The notes: generated from the sequence alone by a model not told the origin. A DNA stretch of 64,000 nucleotides from Urinicoccus timonensis (GCF_900232945.1 NZ_OCTU01000002.1:62001-126000); one strand, 5' to 3'; counted from the stretch's first letter, positions 50,072-58,088 are shown. Program-made: numbers and translations.

Positions 50072-51583
50072 ATGAAGCAAACATCAATGATTTTAATGGT
50101 GGTAACCGTCTTAGCCAAGGTCTTTGGCCTGGCCCGGGAAAAAGCCCTGGCCCAATTTTTTGGCGTATCACCCATGGCCGATATCTTTATCGTGGCCCTG
50201 TCTATTCCCATGCTCTTTACCAACCTCTTGACAGGAGCCTTGGGAACGGGATTTATCCCAGTCTATAATGAAATTGAAGAAGAAAAGGGACATGTCCGGG
50301 CAGAACTTTTCACCTCCAATGTCACCAACACCCTGGCTCTTTTCTTTTTTTTATTGTCTCTAGTAGCCATTGTCTTTGCCCGACCCCTGGTCAAGGCCCT
50401 AAGCCCTGGCTTTAGCCCCCAACAAATGGAAACCGCCCTGGTCATGACCCGAATCTTCCTGCTTTCCATAGCCGTTACAGCTGTGGGATCCATCTACCGG
50501 GCCTACCTGCAAATCCATGGACGCTTTGTCATCAGTGTTCTCCACCCCATCATCATGAATATCTTCATCATCTTTTCCGTGGCAGTCCTGTCTAAAAAGG
50601 GGATCCTGCCCATGAGTTTGGGGGTCCTATTTGCCTTTATCGCCCAATTTGCCATCTTTATTCCCTTTTTAAACAAGAAACTCTTTCACTTTGTCTTTTC
50701 CCTAAAAGACCACTACTTAAAAAAGATGCTCACCAGCATCCTCCCCATCTTAATTTCTACCAGCGTGATTGAATTGAACTTCATCATCAACAAGGCCATC
50801 GCCTCCATGGTAACCAGTGGGGGGATTGCGGCCTTAAACTATGCCTCAAGACTCCAAGGTTTTGCCACAGGAATTGTCATCTCCAGCATTGTCACCGTAG
50901 CCTATCCCCAAATGGCCCGGGCCATAGCAGCCGGAGACAATCCTGGCCTCCACAAGTCCTTTTCCGAAGGCCTGTCCCTGATGAGCCTCTTGGTCATTCC
51001 TGCCACCGTAGGCATGATGGCTTTTTCCAGCGAGATTGTCTCCCTCCTCTTTAAGGGGGGGGCCTTTACCGACCAAGATGCAGCCATGACGGGGTCTGTC
51101 CTCTTTTACTATGCCTTGAGCATCCCAGCCATCGGTTTTCGAGAAATGCTGTCCCGGATCTTTTTCGCCAAGGGCTATGTAAAAATCCCCGTCATCAACT
51201 CGGTGCTCATTATCCTAATCAACGCCGTCCTAAGCCTGGTGGCCTCCAAGTACATGGGTCTGGCTGGCCTGGGTCTAGCTACCAGTTTGTCCATGATTAT
51301 TGGGTCCCTGCTCTTGGCCCTGTCTCTGAAAAAAGACCTGGGAGAAAAAACCAGCGATATCAAGTGGGTCCAAACCCTGAAGGTTTGCCTGGCTACAGCC
51401 CTGATGACCCTCTTTGCCAAGCTGGTTTATTGGAAGATAAGCCAAATAGTTGGCCTGCGCTTGGGAATCCTAGTGGCCATTGCCCTGGGAGGCCTGGTCT
51501 ATTTCGCCCTCTTGGCCCTCCTTAGGGTAGATGAGGTCCAAGAATTCAAACAAGCCCTCCTAAAAAGAAAGAAAACTAAATAA
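50072..51583 (+). CDS. murJ: Lipid II flippase MurJ
   Basis: 503 residues with 13-14 hydrophobic helices. Landmarks: KVFGLAREKALAQFFG (about 16-31, with the conserved Arg near the cavity), GALGTGFIPVYNE, an FARPLVKALSPGF segment, and NSVLIILINAVLSL. This is the MurJ (MviN/YtgP-related) MOP superfamily pattern. It moves the peptidoglycan precursor to the outer face. AGGAGG is 8 bases before the ATG. Confidence 0.92.
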   Translation: MKQTSMILMVVTVLAKVFGLAREKALAQFFGVSPMADIFIVALSIPMLFTNLLTGALGTGFIPVYNEIEEEKGHVRAELFTSNVTNTLALFFFLLSLVAIVFARPLVKALSPGFSPQQMETALVMTRIFLLSIAVTAVGSIYRAYLQIHGRFVISVLHPIIMNIFIIFSVAVLSKKGILPMSLGVLFAFIAQFAIFIPFLNKKLFHFVFSLKDHYLKKMLTSILPILISTSVIELNFIINKAIASMVTSGGIAALNYASRLQGFATGIVISSIVTVAYPQMARAIAAGDNPGLHKSFSEGLSLMSLLVIPATVGMMAFSSEIVSLLFKGGAFTDQDAAMTGSVLFYYALSIPAIGFREMLSRIFFAKGYVKIPVINSVLIILINAVLSLVASKYMGLAGLGLATSLSMIIGSLLLALSLKKDLGEKTSDIKWVQTLKVCLATALMTLFAKLVYWKISQIVGLRLGILVAIALGGLVYFALLALLRVDEVQEFKQALLKRKKTK

Positions 51584-51638
51584 GATTCAATAAAAAAGAT
51601 TTTAGCTAGATGCTATTCATCTAAAAAGACTTCAATGA

Positions 51639-51644
51639 TATACT
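51639..51644 (+). promoter_or_regulatory. -10 box in a motif shared with the region before 57414
   Basis: TATACT at 51639-51644 lies in ATGATATACTAAAGA, which is identical to 57384-57398. An AGATGCTA at 51608-51615 also matches 57360-57367. The -35 is poor, so this may be an activator-dependent or extended -10 promoter. Confidence 0.5.
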
Positions 51645-51692
51645 AAAGAGCAGATAAGTGAATTGTAAAATAAATAAGAAAAAGAGGTAAGC

Positions 51693-52688
51693 ATGTCAGA
51701 ATATTTATTTGATGAAATCAAGGACTTGTTTTTAAGTGTGGCAGAAGAAATAGATAGAGAAAATGCCCAAAAACAAGTCCCCGTCCTAATAAAATTTTTA
51801 GAACTTTTAAAAGAACTGTCCGGGGAAGAAGGGTCCTTCGACCAAGTGACCCTGGCCCAAGACTTGGAAGACTTCGGTCCAGAAGACTTTGACTCAGAAG
51901 ACTATTTTGAAGAAAAAGAAGATTTAGGCTGGATTGAGGGAACCCTCCACCGACAACTCAAGGGAGGCATCCTGGCGGGGCAAGAAATTTACGTCCCCGA
52001 AAGGAGCATCCGGGAATTTGGCTTTGAAGATGGAGACCTAATCCGGGCCAAGTCCCAAGGCATTAAGCACATGGGAGCCAAGAGTCGGGAGTTTTACTAT
52101 TTCGACCTCCTGTCCAAGGGAGATAGTCAAGAATCCAAGAGGGAAGAAATCAACTTTGCCCAAGTTCTCTGTAACGATGAATTGGGGCAATACTATATCC
52201 TGGGAGAGGAAGATGGACAGACAGTGGAAATCCCCCTCAAGGATGAAGACGTGGAATCCCTCTATATCCAAGAAAATGACCGGATTGAATACGCCTATTG
52301 GCAAGGAGACATCTTCGATGGCCGGGTGGCTTGGAAGTACAGTCTCAATGGTCCCGTAGTGGAAAAATCAGACCAAGCATCCCGGGGCCAAGATGGAGCC
52401 CTAAAGGGGATGGACGTGGTCCTGGCTGTAGACCTGGGTCGGGAAAAACCCTTCCGGGAAGAATTACACCGGCTGGGAGCCAACTTCGTCTCCCTGGAAG
52501 ACATCAACCAAGCCTACCGGGAAAACCGGACCCTTTTAGCCGATTGCGCCCTAGTCCTCTATGACCAAGTGGCCTCCTGCCATTTTGAAACATTGCGCAA
52601 AAAACTCCAATATGATAATATTCCTACTGTATATATCGGTAATTTACAGGCCCAGGACCTCTACCAAGTCCTGCTAGATAATTTTTAA
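51693..52688 (+). CDS. Protein with a C-terminal DUF2325-like domain
   Basis: 331 residues. N-terminal acidic helical part (about 1-75), a middle part (about 76-235) with two beta-rich segments of the type YVPERSIREFGFEDGDLIRAK that look like small barrel or OB-like modules, then a DUF2325-like domain (about 238-331). The last is read from a VVLAVDLG strand, LGANFVSLED, ADCALVLYDQVASCHFETLRKKL and a final IPTVYIGN. DUF2325 proteins are cytoplasmic and of unknown function. It precedes the pyridoxal kinase gene by 16 bases; a functional link is unproven. GAGGTAAGC is before the ATG. Confidence 0.7.
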   Translation: MSEYLFDEIKDLFLSVAEEIDRENAQKQVPVLIKFLELLKELSGEEGSFDQVTLAQDLEDFGPEDFDSEDYFEEKEDLGWIEGTLHRQLKGGILAGQEIYVPERSIREFGFEDGDLIRAKSQGIKHMGAKSREFYYFDLLSKGDSQESKREEINFAQVLCNDELGQYYILGEEDGQTVEIPLKDEDVESLYIQENDRIEYAYWQGDIFDGRVAWKYSLNGPVVEKSDQASRGQDGALKGMDVVLAVDLGREKPFREELHRLGANFVSLEDINQAYRENRTLLADCALVLYDQVASCHFETLRKKLQYDNIPTVYIGNLQAQDLYQVLLDNF

Positions 52689-52704
52689 TGAAATTGGAGA
52701 AAAT

Positions 52705-53526
52705 ATGGGAAAGAAAATTTTACTAATCAGTGACATTCCCGGCTATGGCAAGGTAGGCGCCATGGCCATGATTCCAGCCCTGAGCTTTATGGGCTATCGC
52801 TGCTACAACCTACCAACCCTCCTGGTGTCCAACACCCTAGACTATGGCGACTTTGCCATGATGGACACCACAGACTACATGGAAAAAACCATTGAAGTTT
52901 GGGACCGGTTAGACTTTGACTTTGACTGCATCTGTACAGGCCTTCTGTCCAGTCCAAGACAGGTAGACCTGGTTTTAAACTACATTAAAAAGTGGAAGAA
53001 AAAGGGACGGACCGTCCTGGTAGACCCCGTTATGGGAGACCACGGTTCCCTCTACCACGGAGTGGACAAAGAAATGGTGGCTGCCATGGCCAAGATGGCC
53101 CAGGTGGCCGACTATTTTATTCCCAATGGGACAGAAAGCCACCTGATAACCCAAGAAGCCGGTCTAGCAGAGGGAGATTGGACCCATCCGTCCATTGACC
53201 CCCTGAGACAATTGGGGGCCAAGTCCGTCCTCATTACCAGTGGCCTCCAAGACCATGACGACCCCGTCATCCGGGGCTACGATGCCAAAGAAGACCGCTA
53301 CTTTGACCTGGCCTATAAAAGGGTTCCGGTATCCTTTCCTGGAACCGGCGACCTCTTTTCCGCCATCCTAATCGGCCTACTCTTGCAAGACCACACCCTG
53401 GAAGAAGCCGCCAAGAAGGCCTCCAAGGCTATTCGGGTCATGATGGAATCCTACCAAAAAACCAGCGATCCCTTCCATGGCATCCCCATCGAACAATGTA
53501 GCGACCTCTTATTAAAATCCATATAA
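52705..53526 (+). CDS. Pyridoxal/pyridoxamine kinase (PdxY/PdxK type)
   Basis: 273 residues of the ribokinase fold. ISDIPGYGKVGAMAMIPAL (about 8-26, substrate loop), VLVDPVMGDHGSLY (about 109-122), NGTESHLIT, VLITSG, and the anion-hole motif FPGTGDLFSAILIG (about 211-224) with the catalytic Asp. This is the PdxK/PdxY pattern. It phosphorylates salvaged pyridoxal, pyridoxine or pyridoxamine. It complements the PdxS found at 28.7 kb. Confidence 0.88.
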   Translation: MGKKILLISDIPGYGKVGAMAMIPALSFMGYRCYNLPTLLVSNTLDYGDFAMMDTTDYMEKTIEVWDRLDFDFDCICTGLLSSPRQVDLVLNYIKKWKKKGRTVLVDPVMGDHGSLYHGVDKEMVAAMAKMAQVADYFIPNGTESHLITQEAGLAEGDWTHPSIDPLRQLGAKSVLITSGLQDHDDPVIRGYDAKEDRYFDLAYKRVPVSFPGTGDLFSAILIGLLLQDHTLEEAAKKASKAIRVMMESYQKTSDPFHGIPIEQCSDLLLKSI

Positions 53527-53530
53527 AAGA

Positions 53531-53559
53531 TTGACAAGAGACCATTCTTCCCGTATAAT
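53531..53559 (+). promoter_or_regulatory. Perfect sigma-A promoter of rpsF-ssb-rpsR
   Basis: TTGACA (53531-53536), 17 bases, TATAAT (53554-53559): full consensus at both boxes, expected for a ribosomal protein operon. Confidence 0.92.
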
Positions 53560-53615
53560 AAATAAGATTCATCCTTGCTCTTAATTGAGCCAGTAGTCCA
53601 TAAGGAGGTGACATG

Positions 53616-53900
53616 ATGAGAAAATACGAAGCAATTGTAATGTTTTACCCAAATGTTGAAGAAGAAAAACGCCAAAAAGCCCTTGACCGTTTAAAAGGAA
53701 TTCTCGATCAAGACGGTAAGGTAACCAATGTTGATGAATGGGGAAACCGTAAGTTAGCGTATTTAATTGAATACCATGAAGATGCTTACTACGTTTTACT
53801 TGAATTCGAAGCAGAAACTAAGGCCATTACAGAATTTGACCGTGTAGCCAAGATTCTAGACCCAGTTATGCGTCATATGGTTGTTCGCTTAGAAGACTAA
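53616..53900 (+). CDS. rpsF: Ribosomal protein bS6
   Basis: 94-95 residues; MRKYEAIVMFYPNVEEE, then DEWGNRKLAYLI (about 42-53) and FEAETKAITEFDRV, with RHMVVRLED at the end. Normal length. Two ATG codons follow GGAGGTGAC; the second (53616) has better spacing, while 53613 is possible. First gene of the conserved bS6-SSB-bS18 operon. Binds bS18 in the 30S platform. Confidence 0.96.
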   Translation: MRKYEAIVMFYPNVEEEKRQKALDRLKGILDQDGKVTNVDEWGNRKLAYLIEYHEDAYYVLLEFEAETKAITEFDRVAKILDPVMRHMVVRLED

Positions 53901-53918
53901 TCCAAGGGAGTGTAAAGT

Positions 53919-54461
53919 ATGAATAATGTATCTTTGCTCGGACGTTTAACCAAGGACCCTGAGTTGCGTTATACCCAAGGCGGGAAGGCAAGTTGCCGGT
54001 TCACCTTGGCCGTAGATCGTGGCCTGAGTCGGGAAAAACGCCAAGAATTAGAAGCCAACAATCAACCAACAGCAGATTTTATTTTCGTTACAGCATGGGG
54101 AAAAACAGCAGAATTGGTAGCGAACTACCTTTCCAAGGGCCGTCAAGTAGCCATTGAAGGAAGCATTCGCACAGGCAGTTATGAAAACCAAGAAGGACAA
54201 AGAGTCTATACCACAGAAGTGTGGGCCAACCGAGTCCACTTTATCTCAGATGGAAGTGGAAACAGGGCCGGAGGATCCCAATACGACCAAAGTCGTCCAG
54301 GAGCCTTCCAAGCCAACCAAAACAGACCGATGAATCAAGCCGGTCCTTCCAATCAACCTGTCAACCATTTTGCACAAGACCAAGCAAAACAAACTGGTCC
54401 AAGTCAAGACAACGACACCAGTGGTTTTTACCCCATCGATAATGATGACATTCCATTTTAA
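53919..54461 (+). CDS. ssb: Single-stranded DNA-binding protein
   Basis: 180 residues. OB fold (about 1-108: [53 protein letters not shown]), a Gln/Asn/Pro-rich flexible linker (about 110-165), and the acidic tail ending DNDDIPF, which is the partner-protein docking tip. Full length. Lies between the bS6 and bS18 genes, as in other Firmicutes. Confidence 0.97.
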   Translation: MNNVSLLGRLTKDPELRYTQGGKASCRFTLAVDRGLSREKRQELEANNQPTADFIFVTAWGKTAELVANYLSKGRQVAIEGSIRTGSYENQEGQRVYTTEVWANRVHFISDGSGNRAGGSQYDQSRPGAFQANQNRPMNQAGPSNQPVNHFAQDQAKQTGPSQDNDTSGFYPIDNDDIPF

Positions 54462-54475
54462 AAGGAGGGGTGAGC

Positions 54476-54700
54476 GTGCAAAGAAGATTTCGTTCTCGTA
54501 AAAAAGTTTGCGCTTTTTGTGCAGATGAAAAGAAAGTAATTGACTATAAAGACACACAAACACTTCGCAAATACATCTCAGACAGAGGAAAGATTTTACC
54601 TCGTCGAGTAAGCGGATGTTGTGCAAAGCACCAAAGAGAAATGCAAAGTGCCATTAAACGGGCACGCCAAGTTGCATTACTTCCATATAGTGCAGACTAA
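54476..54700 (+). CDS. rpsR: Ribosomal protein bS18, zinc-binding (C+) form
   Basis: 74 residues from the GTG at 54476, 7 bases after GGAGG; the GTG two codons earlier is too close. CAFC at about 12-15 and CC in SGCCAKHQR (about 46-54) give the cysteines of the zinc-binding C+ form; the C- forms of bS18 lack them. [15 protein letters not shown] is the rRNA contact region. Terminator follows the stop. Confidence 0.95.
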   Translation: MQRRFRSRKKVCAFCADEKKVIDYKDTQTLRKYISDRGKILPRRVSGCCAKHQREMQSAIKRARQVALLPYSAD

Positions 54701-54702
54701 TG

Positions 54703-54730
54703 AAGATGGGCCTAGCCCATCTTTTTTTAT
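54703..54730 (+). terminator. Terminator of the rpsF operon
   Basis: AAGATGGGC pairs with GCCCATCTT around CTA, then a run of T. Confidence 0.9.
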
Positions 54731-54754
54731 GGGCTTTTTTGGGGATATAAAAAT

Positions 54755-54815
54755 TTATTCTCTATATTTATATATCCTGATTACCAATACGGGCGACACG
54801 AGGTCGCCCCTACAA
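54755..54815. repeat. Palindromic interspersed repeat, type A, copy 1
   Basis: Begins TTATTCTCTATATTTATA, passes a spacer with ATTACCAATAC, and ends in a hairpin GGGCGACACGAGGTCGCCC followed by CTACAA. Two more copies lie at 55101 and 55184. Confidence 0.88.
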
Positions 54816-54828
54816 GCTGACATGATTT

Positions 54829-54866
54829 TGTAGGGGCTGGCCTGTCTGTAGGGGCTTGCTGGTTCA
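54829..54866. repeat. Palindromic repeat, type B, partial copies
   Basis: TGTAGGGGCTGGCCTGTC is followed at once by TGTAGGGGCTTGCTGG. The first part equals the start of the complete copy at 55030. Confidence 0.7.
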
Positions 54867-54867
54867 T

Positions 54868-54903
54868 GACCTAAGCCGAAATCTTTGATTTCGTAGCTAG
54901 GTC
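54868..54903. other. Long hairpin in the repeat cluster
   Basis: GACCTAAGC-CGAAATC pairs with GATTTCG-TAGCTAGGTC around TTT. No T run follows, so it is not a simple terminator. A CTTTCACAGCGAAAG stem-loop follows close by (about 54912-54926). Confidence 0.65.
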
Positions 54904-55029
54904 AGATACAGTCTTTCACAGCGAAAGGAGCGAGAGCGAACTTGAGCTGATGAAAAGTTGTACAAGCCCGTTCCGCAATCCCGAATCTGTTTATAGCGGC
55001 TTTAATTTCTATTTAACAATAAAGAAATC

Positions 55030-55080
55030 TGTAGGGGCTGGCCTGTCCAGCCCTTTCCACAATCCCGTATATATTTATTT
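55030..55080. repeat. Palindromic repeat, type B, full copy
   Basis: TGTAGGGGCTGGCCTGTCCAG is the start. GGGGCTGG pairs with CCAGCCC around CCTGT, and TTCCACAATCCCGTATATATTTA follows in two parts. A related CCGTTCCGCAATCCCGAAT occurs at about 54968-54986. Confidence 0.75.
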
Positions 55081-55100
55081 AGGGAATAGGGGAATTGATA

Positions 55101-55161
55101 TTATTCTCTATATTTATAGATCCTGTCTATTAATTCGGGCGACACAAGGTCGCCCCTACAA
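55101..55161. repeat. Palindromic interspersed repeat, type A, copy 2
   Basis: Same plan as copy 1 with TTATAGATCCTG, and a hairpin GGGCGACACAAGGTCGCCC, then CTACAA; 61 bases, like copy 1. Confidence 0.88.
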
Positions 55162-55183
55162 GAGGGTTTTCGGGGTATTGATA

Positions 55184-55242
55184 TTATTCTCTATATTTAT
55201 AGATCTGTTTATCAATACGGGCGGCACAGGGCCGCCCCTACA
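55184..55242. repeat. Palindromic interspersed repeat, type A, copy 3
   Basis: As copies 1 and 2, but the hairpin is GGGCGGCACAGGGCCGCCC. Both arms changed together (GAC/GTC to GGC/GCC), which keeps pairing. Confidence 0.88.
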
Positions 55243-55285
55243 TTATGTTGCTGGGCGAGGCTTCAACAATCCAACCCCCACAAAT

Positions 55286-55315
55286 AAAAAAATGTAGACC
55301 GTAGTCTACATTTTA
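55286..55315. terminator. Terminator of the ZIP gene
   Basis: AAAATGTAGAC pairs perfectly with GTCTACATTTT around CGTA; on the minus strand a strong T run follows, 15 bases after the ZIP stop. Confidence 0.88.
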
Positions 55316-55329
55316 ATCCCTTTCATCTT

Positions 55330-56103
55330 TTAACCCAAGGTCACATCTAGGATCATCATGACGATAAAGCCGATGATGATGCCATAGGTGGCTTGGCGTT
55401 CATAGCCATTGCTATGGGTTTCTGGTATGATTTCGTCGCTAATGACAAAGAGCATGGCGCCTCCGGCCAGGGCCAGGATAAAGGGCAGGATGGGCTGGAA
55501 GACTTGGACCAAAAAGACACCTAAAAAGGCTCCAATGGGTTCGACTAGGCCGGTAATAAGGGCAATGAGGAAGGCTTTTTTTGTGGAATAGCGCTCCCGG
55601 ACCAAGGACAGGGCCACAGCCAGGCCTTCGGGCATATTTTGCAGGCCAATTCCCAGGGCAATGGTGATGCCGTTTTTCAGGGAGTCGGTACCAAAGCCCA
55701 CGCCGGTAGCCAGGCCTTCGGGAAAGTTGTGGATGGTAATGGCAATGATAAAAAGCCAAATTTGTTTCAAGGAATCGGTATTTTTCCCTTCGACTTTCTT
55801 GTCGATAAGGTGTTCGTGGGGGGCATAGCGGTCCACCAGGTCAATGAGGTAGGCCCCTAAAAAAAGTCCCAGGGAGGTGATTAAAACGGCTTGGAGGCTT
55901 CCTCCACCGTATTCGATACTGGGCATGATCAAAGAAAAACAAGTAGCGGCCAGCATGACTCCGGCGGCGGAACCCAAGAGGGTATCTAAAAGTCCTTGGG
56001 AGACGTTTTTTGTAGCAAAAATGGGAAGGGCTCCCAGACCGGTCATCAAGCCGGGGATCAGGCAGCCCAAAAAGATAATTAAATTGGGGTTGATTGTATC
56101 CAT
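55330..56103 (-). CDS. ZIP family metal transporter
   Basis: 257 residues, eight hydrophobic helices. The two metal-path motifs are intact: HNFPEGLATG (helix 4, about 124-133) and QNMPEGLAVAL (helix 5, about 155-165). A short His-containing loop (PHEHLIDKK) lies between helices 3 and 4. The pattern is that of the GufA/ZupT group that imports zinc and other divalent ions. GAGGC is near the start. A zinc-type ArsR regulator at 49.4 kb could regulate it; no operator was identified. Confidence 0.92.
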   Translation of the reverse strand: MDTINPNLIIFLGCLIPGLMTGLGALPIFATKNVSQGLLDTLLGSAAGVMLAATCFSLIMPSIEYGGGSLQAVLITSLGLFLGAYLIDLVDRYAPHEHLIDKKVEGKNTDSLKQIWLFIIAITIHNFPEGLATGVGFGTDSLKNGITIALGIGLQNMPEGLAVALSLVRERYSTKKAFLIALITGLVEPIGAFLGVFLVQVFQPILPFILALAGGAMLFVISDEIIPETHSNGYERQATYGIIIGFIVMMILDVTLG

Positions 56104-56161
56104 ATAGCCTCTTTTCTATAAAAAAAGCATCTATAAATAGATGCGAATAAATCGAATTATG

Positions 56162-56436
56162 TAGCCATACACCCGGCCTTGTCTTATTGATTATATGCGG
56201 TACCCGGAGAGTTAACTCAGACTAGGCGACCCATACGGCACACAAAACATCTTCCTTAGTGCTGCTTCCGTCAGGACCTGACACGGTTCAAAAGCATTTG
56301 TTGCGTAGGACCCAATCATCAACGCCACTTTTCCGAGGCAGACCATACAAGGATAAGCCGCAACCGGGGATTCAACCTTGCTATAGCGGATTGCAAGCAA
56401 AAGGGTGCCGCTAGCTCCCCGTCTAGTATGGCAATG
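56162..56436 (-). ncRNA. ffs: Signal recognition particle RNA, large (Bacillus type)
   Basis: On the minus strand the RNA starts near GCCATACTAGACGGGGAGC and closes with a complementary GTATGGC at its 3' end (56164-56170). Internal landmarks are the GCGGCACCC...AATCCGCTATAGCAAGG block of the Alu domain, GGGTCCTACGCAAC, and the domain IV tip TGTCAGGTCCTGACGG then AAGCAGCACTAAGG (56251-56290). At about 273 bases it is the large form with an Alu domain. It lies directly downstream of tRNA-Ser on the same strand. Confidence 0.92.
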
Positions 56437-56443
56437 TTATTAC

Positions 56444-56535
56444 TGGCGGAGAGAGGGGGATTCGAACCCCCGATACGCTATAAACGTATACCCGCTTTCC
56501 AGGCGAGCGCCTTAAACCAACTCAACCATCTCTCC
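56444..56535 (-). tRNA. tRNA-Ser (anticodon GGA), CCA encoded
   Basis: 92 bases. Acceptor GGAGAGA pairs with TCTCTCC, the anticodon loop reads CTGGAAA, the long variable arm GTATACG/CGTATC is typical of class II tRNA, the T arm contains GGGGGTTCGAATCCCCC, and GCCA ends the molecule. Confidence 0.96.
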
Positions 56536-56608
56536 ATTGGATTACAATAACTTATTATACAGAATAAAAAGAAAAGTGTCAAGGTTTCCTTAACACTTAA
56601 AATTCTTT

Positions 56609-57172
56609 TTATTTGATTGTTTGAATATAATTGCTGGCTAGCTTTATAAAGTCTTCTTTAGAGATGGACTCTGTTAAAAGGGTTCCAATTAAACTGGTAA
56701 AAAGGAAGTCAATCTTGCCCTTGGAATCTTCATTTAAGTAGGAGTCTCCAAGCTTGGGGTCATCTTCCCAGGCCTTTAGTAAGCCCTCTTTCAGGGGGGC
56801 AGTATGTTCATCAAAAAGGTCACGACCTTGTTTAGGATCCTTGTAGGCCAGGCCTAAAGAATATAAGTTAAAAAATTCAGCTCCCTCGGCCTTCTTTTGA
56901 GCCAAAGAAGAGAAAAGCCATTCTAAATAATTAAGAAAAGATCCAGACTTGTCCTTGTCTATTTCCCCCAAATCAAAAATTTTTTCCCAGGCATAGTCCA
57001 AGACTCCATAGATTAAATCGTCCTTGGACTCAAAATGATTATAGATGGACCCCACAGATACATGGCAGGCCGCAGCAACGGTGCGAATATCAATGGCGGT
57101 TAGGCCTTTTTCGGAAACAAGATCTTGACAATTTTCTAGGATCTCCTTGCGAGATGTAATTGTCTTTCTCAT
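56609..57172 (-). CDS. TetR family regulator
   Basis: About 187 residues from the ATG that follows AAAGGAGTCTTGGT. N-terminal HTH (about 5-50: ILENCQDLVSEKGLTAIDIRTVAAAC in pieces, HVSVGSIYNHFESKDDLIYGVL) is the TetR pattern. A helical ligand domain follows, with no recognisable ligand group. Likely represses a nearby gene; the divergent neighbour at 57414 is a candidate target, without a palindrome that I could identify. Confidence 0.88.
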   Translation of the reverse strand: MRKTITSRKEILENCQDLVSEKGLTAIDIRTVAAACHVSVGSIYNHFESKDDLIYGVLDYAWEKIFDLGEIDKDKSGSFLNYLEWLFSSLAQKKAEGAEFFNLYSLGLAYKDPKQGRDLFDEHTAPLKEGLLKAWEDDPKLGDSYLNEDSKGKIDFLFTSLIGTLLTESISKEDFIKLASNYIQTIK

Positions 57173-57387
57173 ACCAAGACTCCTTTCACATGTCATTGAA
57201 AATAATAATACTATTTTTTAGGGATTTTGTCAATTTAGGAGGGATTTTTATTGCGAAAATCTAAGGAGGGGTCAAGATTTTTCTTGAATCAGGGTCCAAG
57301 GAAGTCCTTTAAGGGAAGGGGGGCCGACGGAGTTGGAAATTTTTTTTTCAAACTAGAAAAGATGCTACTCTAGGAAAGAATTCATGA

Positions 57388-57393
57388 TATACT
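57388..57393 (+). promoter_or_regulatory. -10 box in a motif shared with the region before 51693
   Basis: TATACT within ATGATATACTAAAGA (57384-57398), identical to the copy at 51635-51649; AGATGCTA at 57360-57367 is also shared. Lies 20 bases before the TTG start. Confidence 0.5.
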
Positions 57394-57413
57394 AAAGAAA
57401 ATGAGGTGAGATT

Positions 57414-58088
57414 TTGTATTACGAAAACATTCAATTTATTTTAGAATTTATTGGAACCACGGCCTTTGCCATTTCCGGAGCCCTTTTGGGAGTCCGGCGG
57501 AGCATGGACGTTTTTGGCACCCTGGTTTTGGGCCTGGTTACGGCAGTTGGGGGTGGGATGATTCGGGACCTGACCCTGGGGATTACGCCTCCGGCGGCCT
57601 TTACGGATTCCATTTGGACCCTAATTGCTGTTGTGGTGTCCCTCTTGGTTTTTTTCAGTTTTTACCGACGGGGGGACCACCTCAACAGTCGGTTTTTAAT
57701 TACCTTTGAAAAGTACCTGGTCTTTTTTGATGCCTTGGGTCTGGCTGCCTTTACCATTGTTGGCATGAATACGGCAGCCCAGATTGGCTATGTGAACCAG
57801 CACTTTTTGATTTTATTTTGTGGCATGGCTACGGGGATTGGTGGTGGAATCATCCGGGACCTCTTGGCTGGCATTGTTCCCTTTGTCTTTATCCGGCAAA
57901 TTTATGCTGTAGCTAGTTTTTTTGGTGGAATCCTCTACCTCTTGACCTACCAGTCTTTGGGGCCATCTATTGCCATGATTTTAGGTTTTACGGGAGTTCT
58001 TGTAGTCCGGTTGCTTTCCTATATGAAAAAATGGAACCTTCCCCGGGTTATTGTGGAAGACATTGAGGAAGGCAGGCAGGGCCAATGA
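57414..58088 (+). CDS. TRIC / UPF0126 family membrane protein
   Basis: 224 residues from TTG with GAGGTGA 5 bases upstream. Two repeats of three helices each: the first with FAISGALLG, VTAVGGGMIRDLTLG (about 42-56), the second with FTIVGMNTAAQ and ATGIGGGIIRDLLAG (about 140-154). The duplicated GGGxxRD motif is diagnostic. Relatives (TRIC channels, YadS) conduct monovalent cations or have been linked to glycine uptake. Ends in an ATGA overlap with birA. Confidence 0.9.
   Translation: MYYENIQFILEFIGTTAFAISGALLGVRRSMDVFGTLVLGLVTAVGGGMIRDLTLGITPPAAFTDSIWTLIAVVVSLLVFFSFYRRGDHLNSRFLITFEKYLVFFDALGLAAFTIVGMNTAAQIGYVNQHFLILFCGMATGIGGGIIRDLLAGIVPFVFIRQIYAVASFFGGILYLLTYQSLGPSIAMILGFTGVLVVRLLSYMKKWNLPRVIVEDIEEGRQGQ

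Noticed and set aside
54755..55242. CRISPR array
   Set aside because: Three hairpin repeats are present, but their spacing is irregular (about 285 and 22 bases), a second repeat type is mixed in, and there are no cas genes. Palindromic interspersed repeats explain the pattern.
54950..55297. Open frame of 115 codons across the repeat cluster
   Set aside because: It has no ribosome binding site and runs through the palindromic repeats and stems. Its composition is not protein-like.
55439..56107. Open frames on both other strands and frames of the ZIP gene
   Set aside because: They are shadows of the well-supported minus-strand transporter.
56212..56400. 62-codon minus-strand frame inside the SRP RNA
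   Set aside because: The region is fully explained by the structured SRP RNA, including its conserved domain IV.
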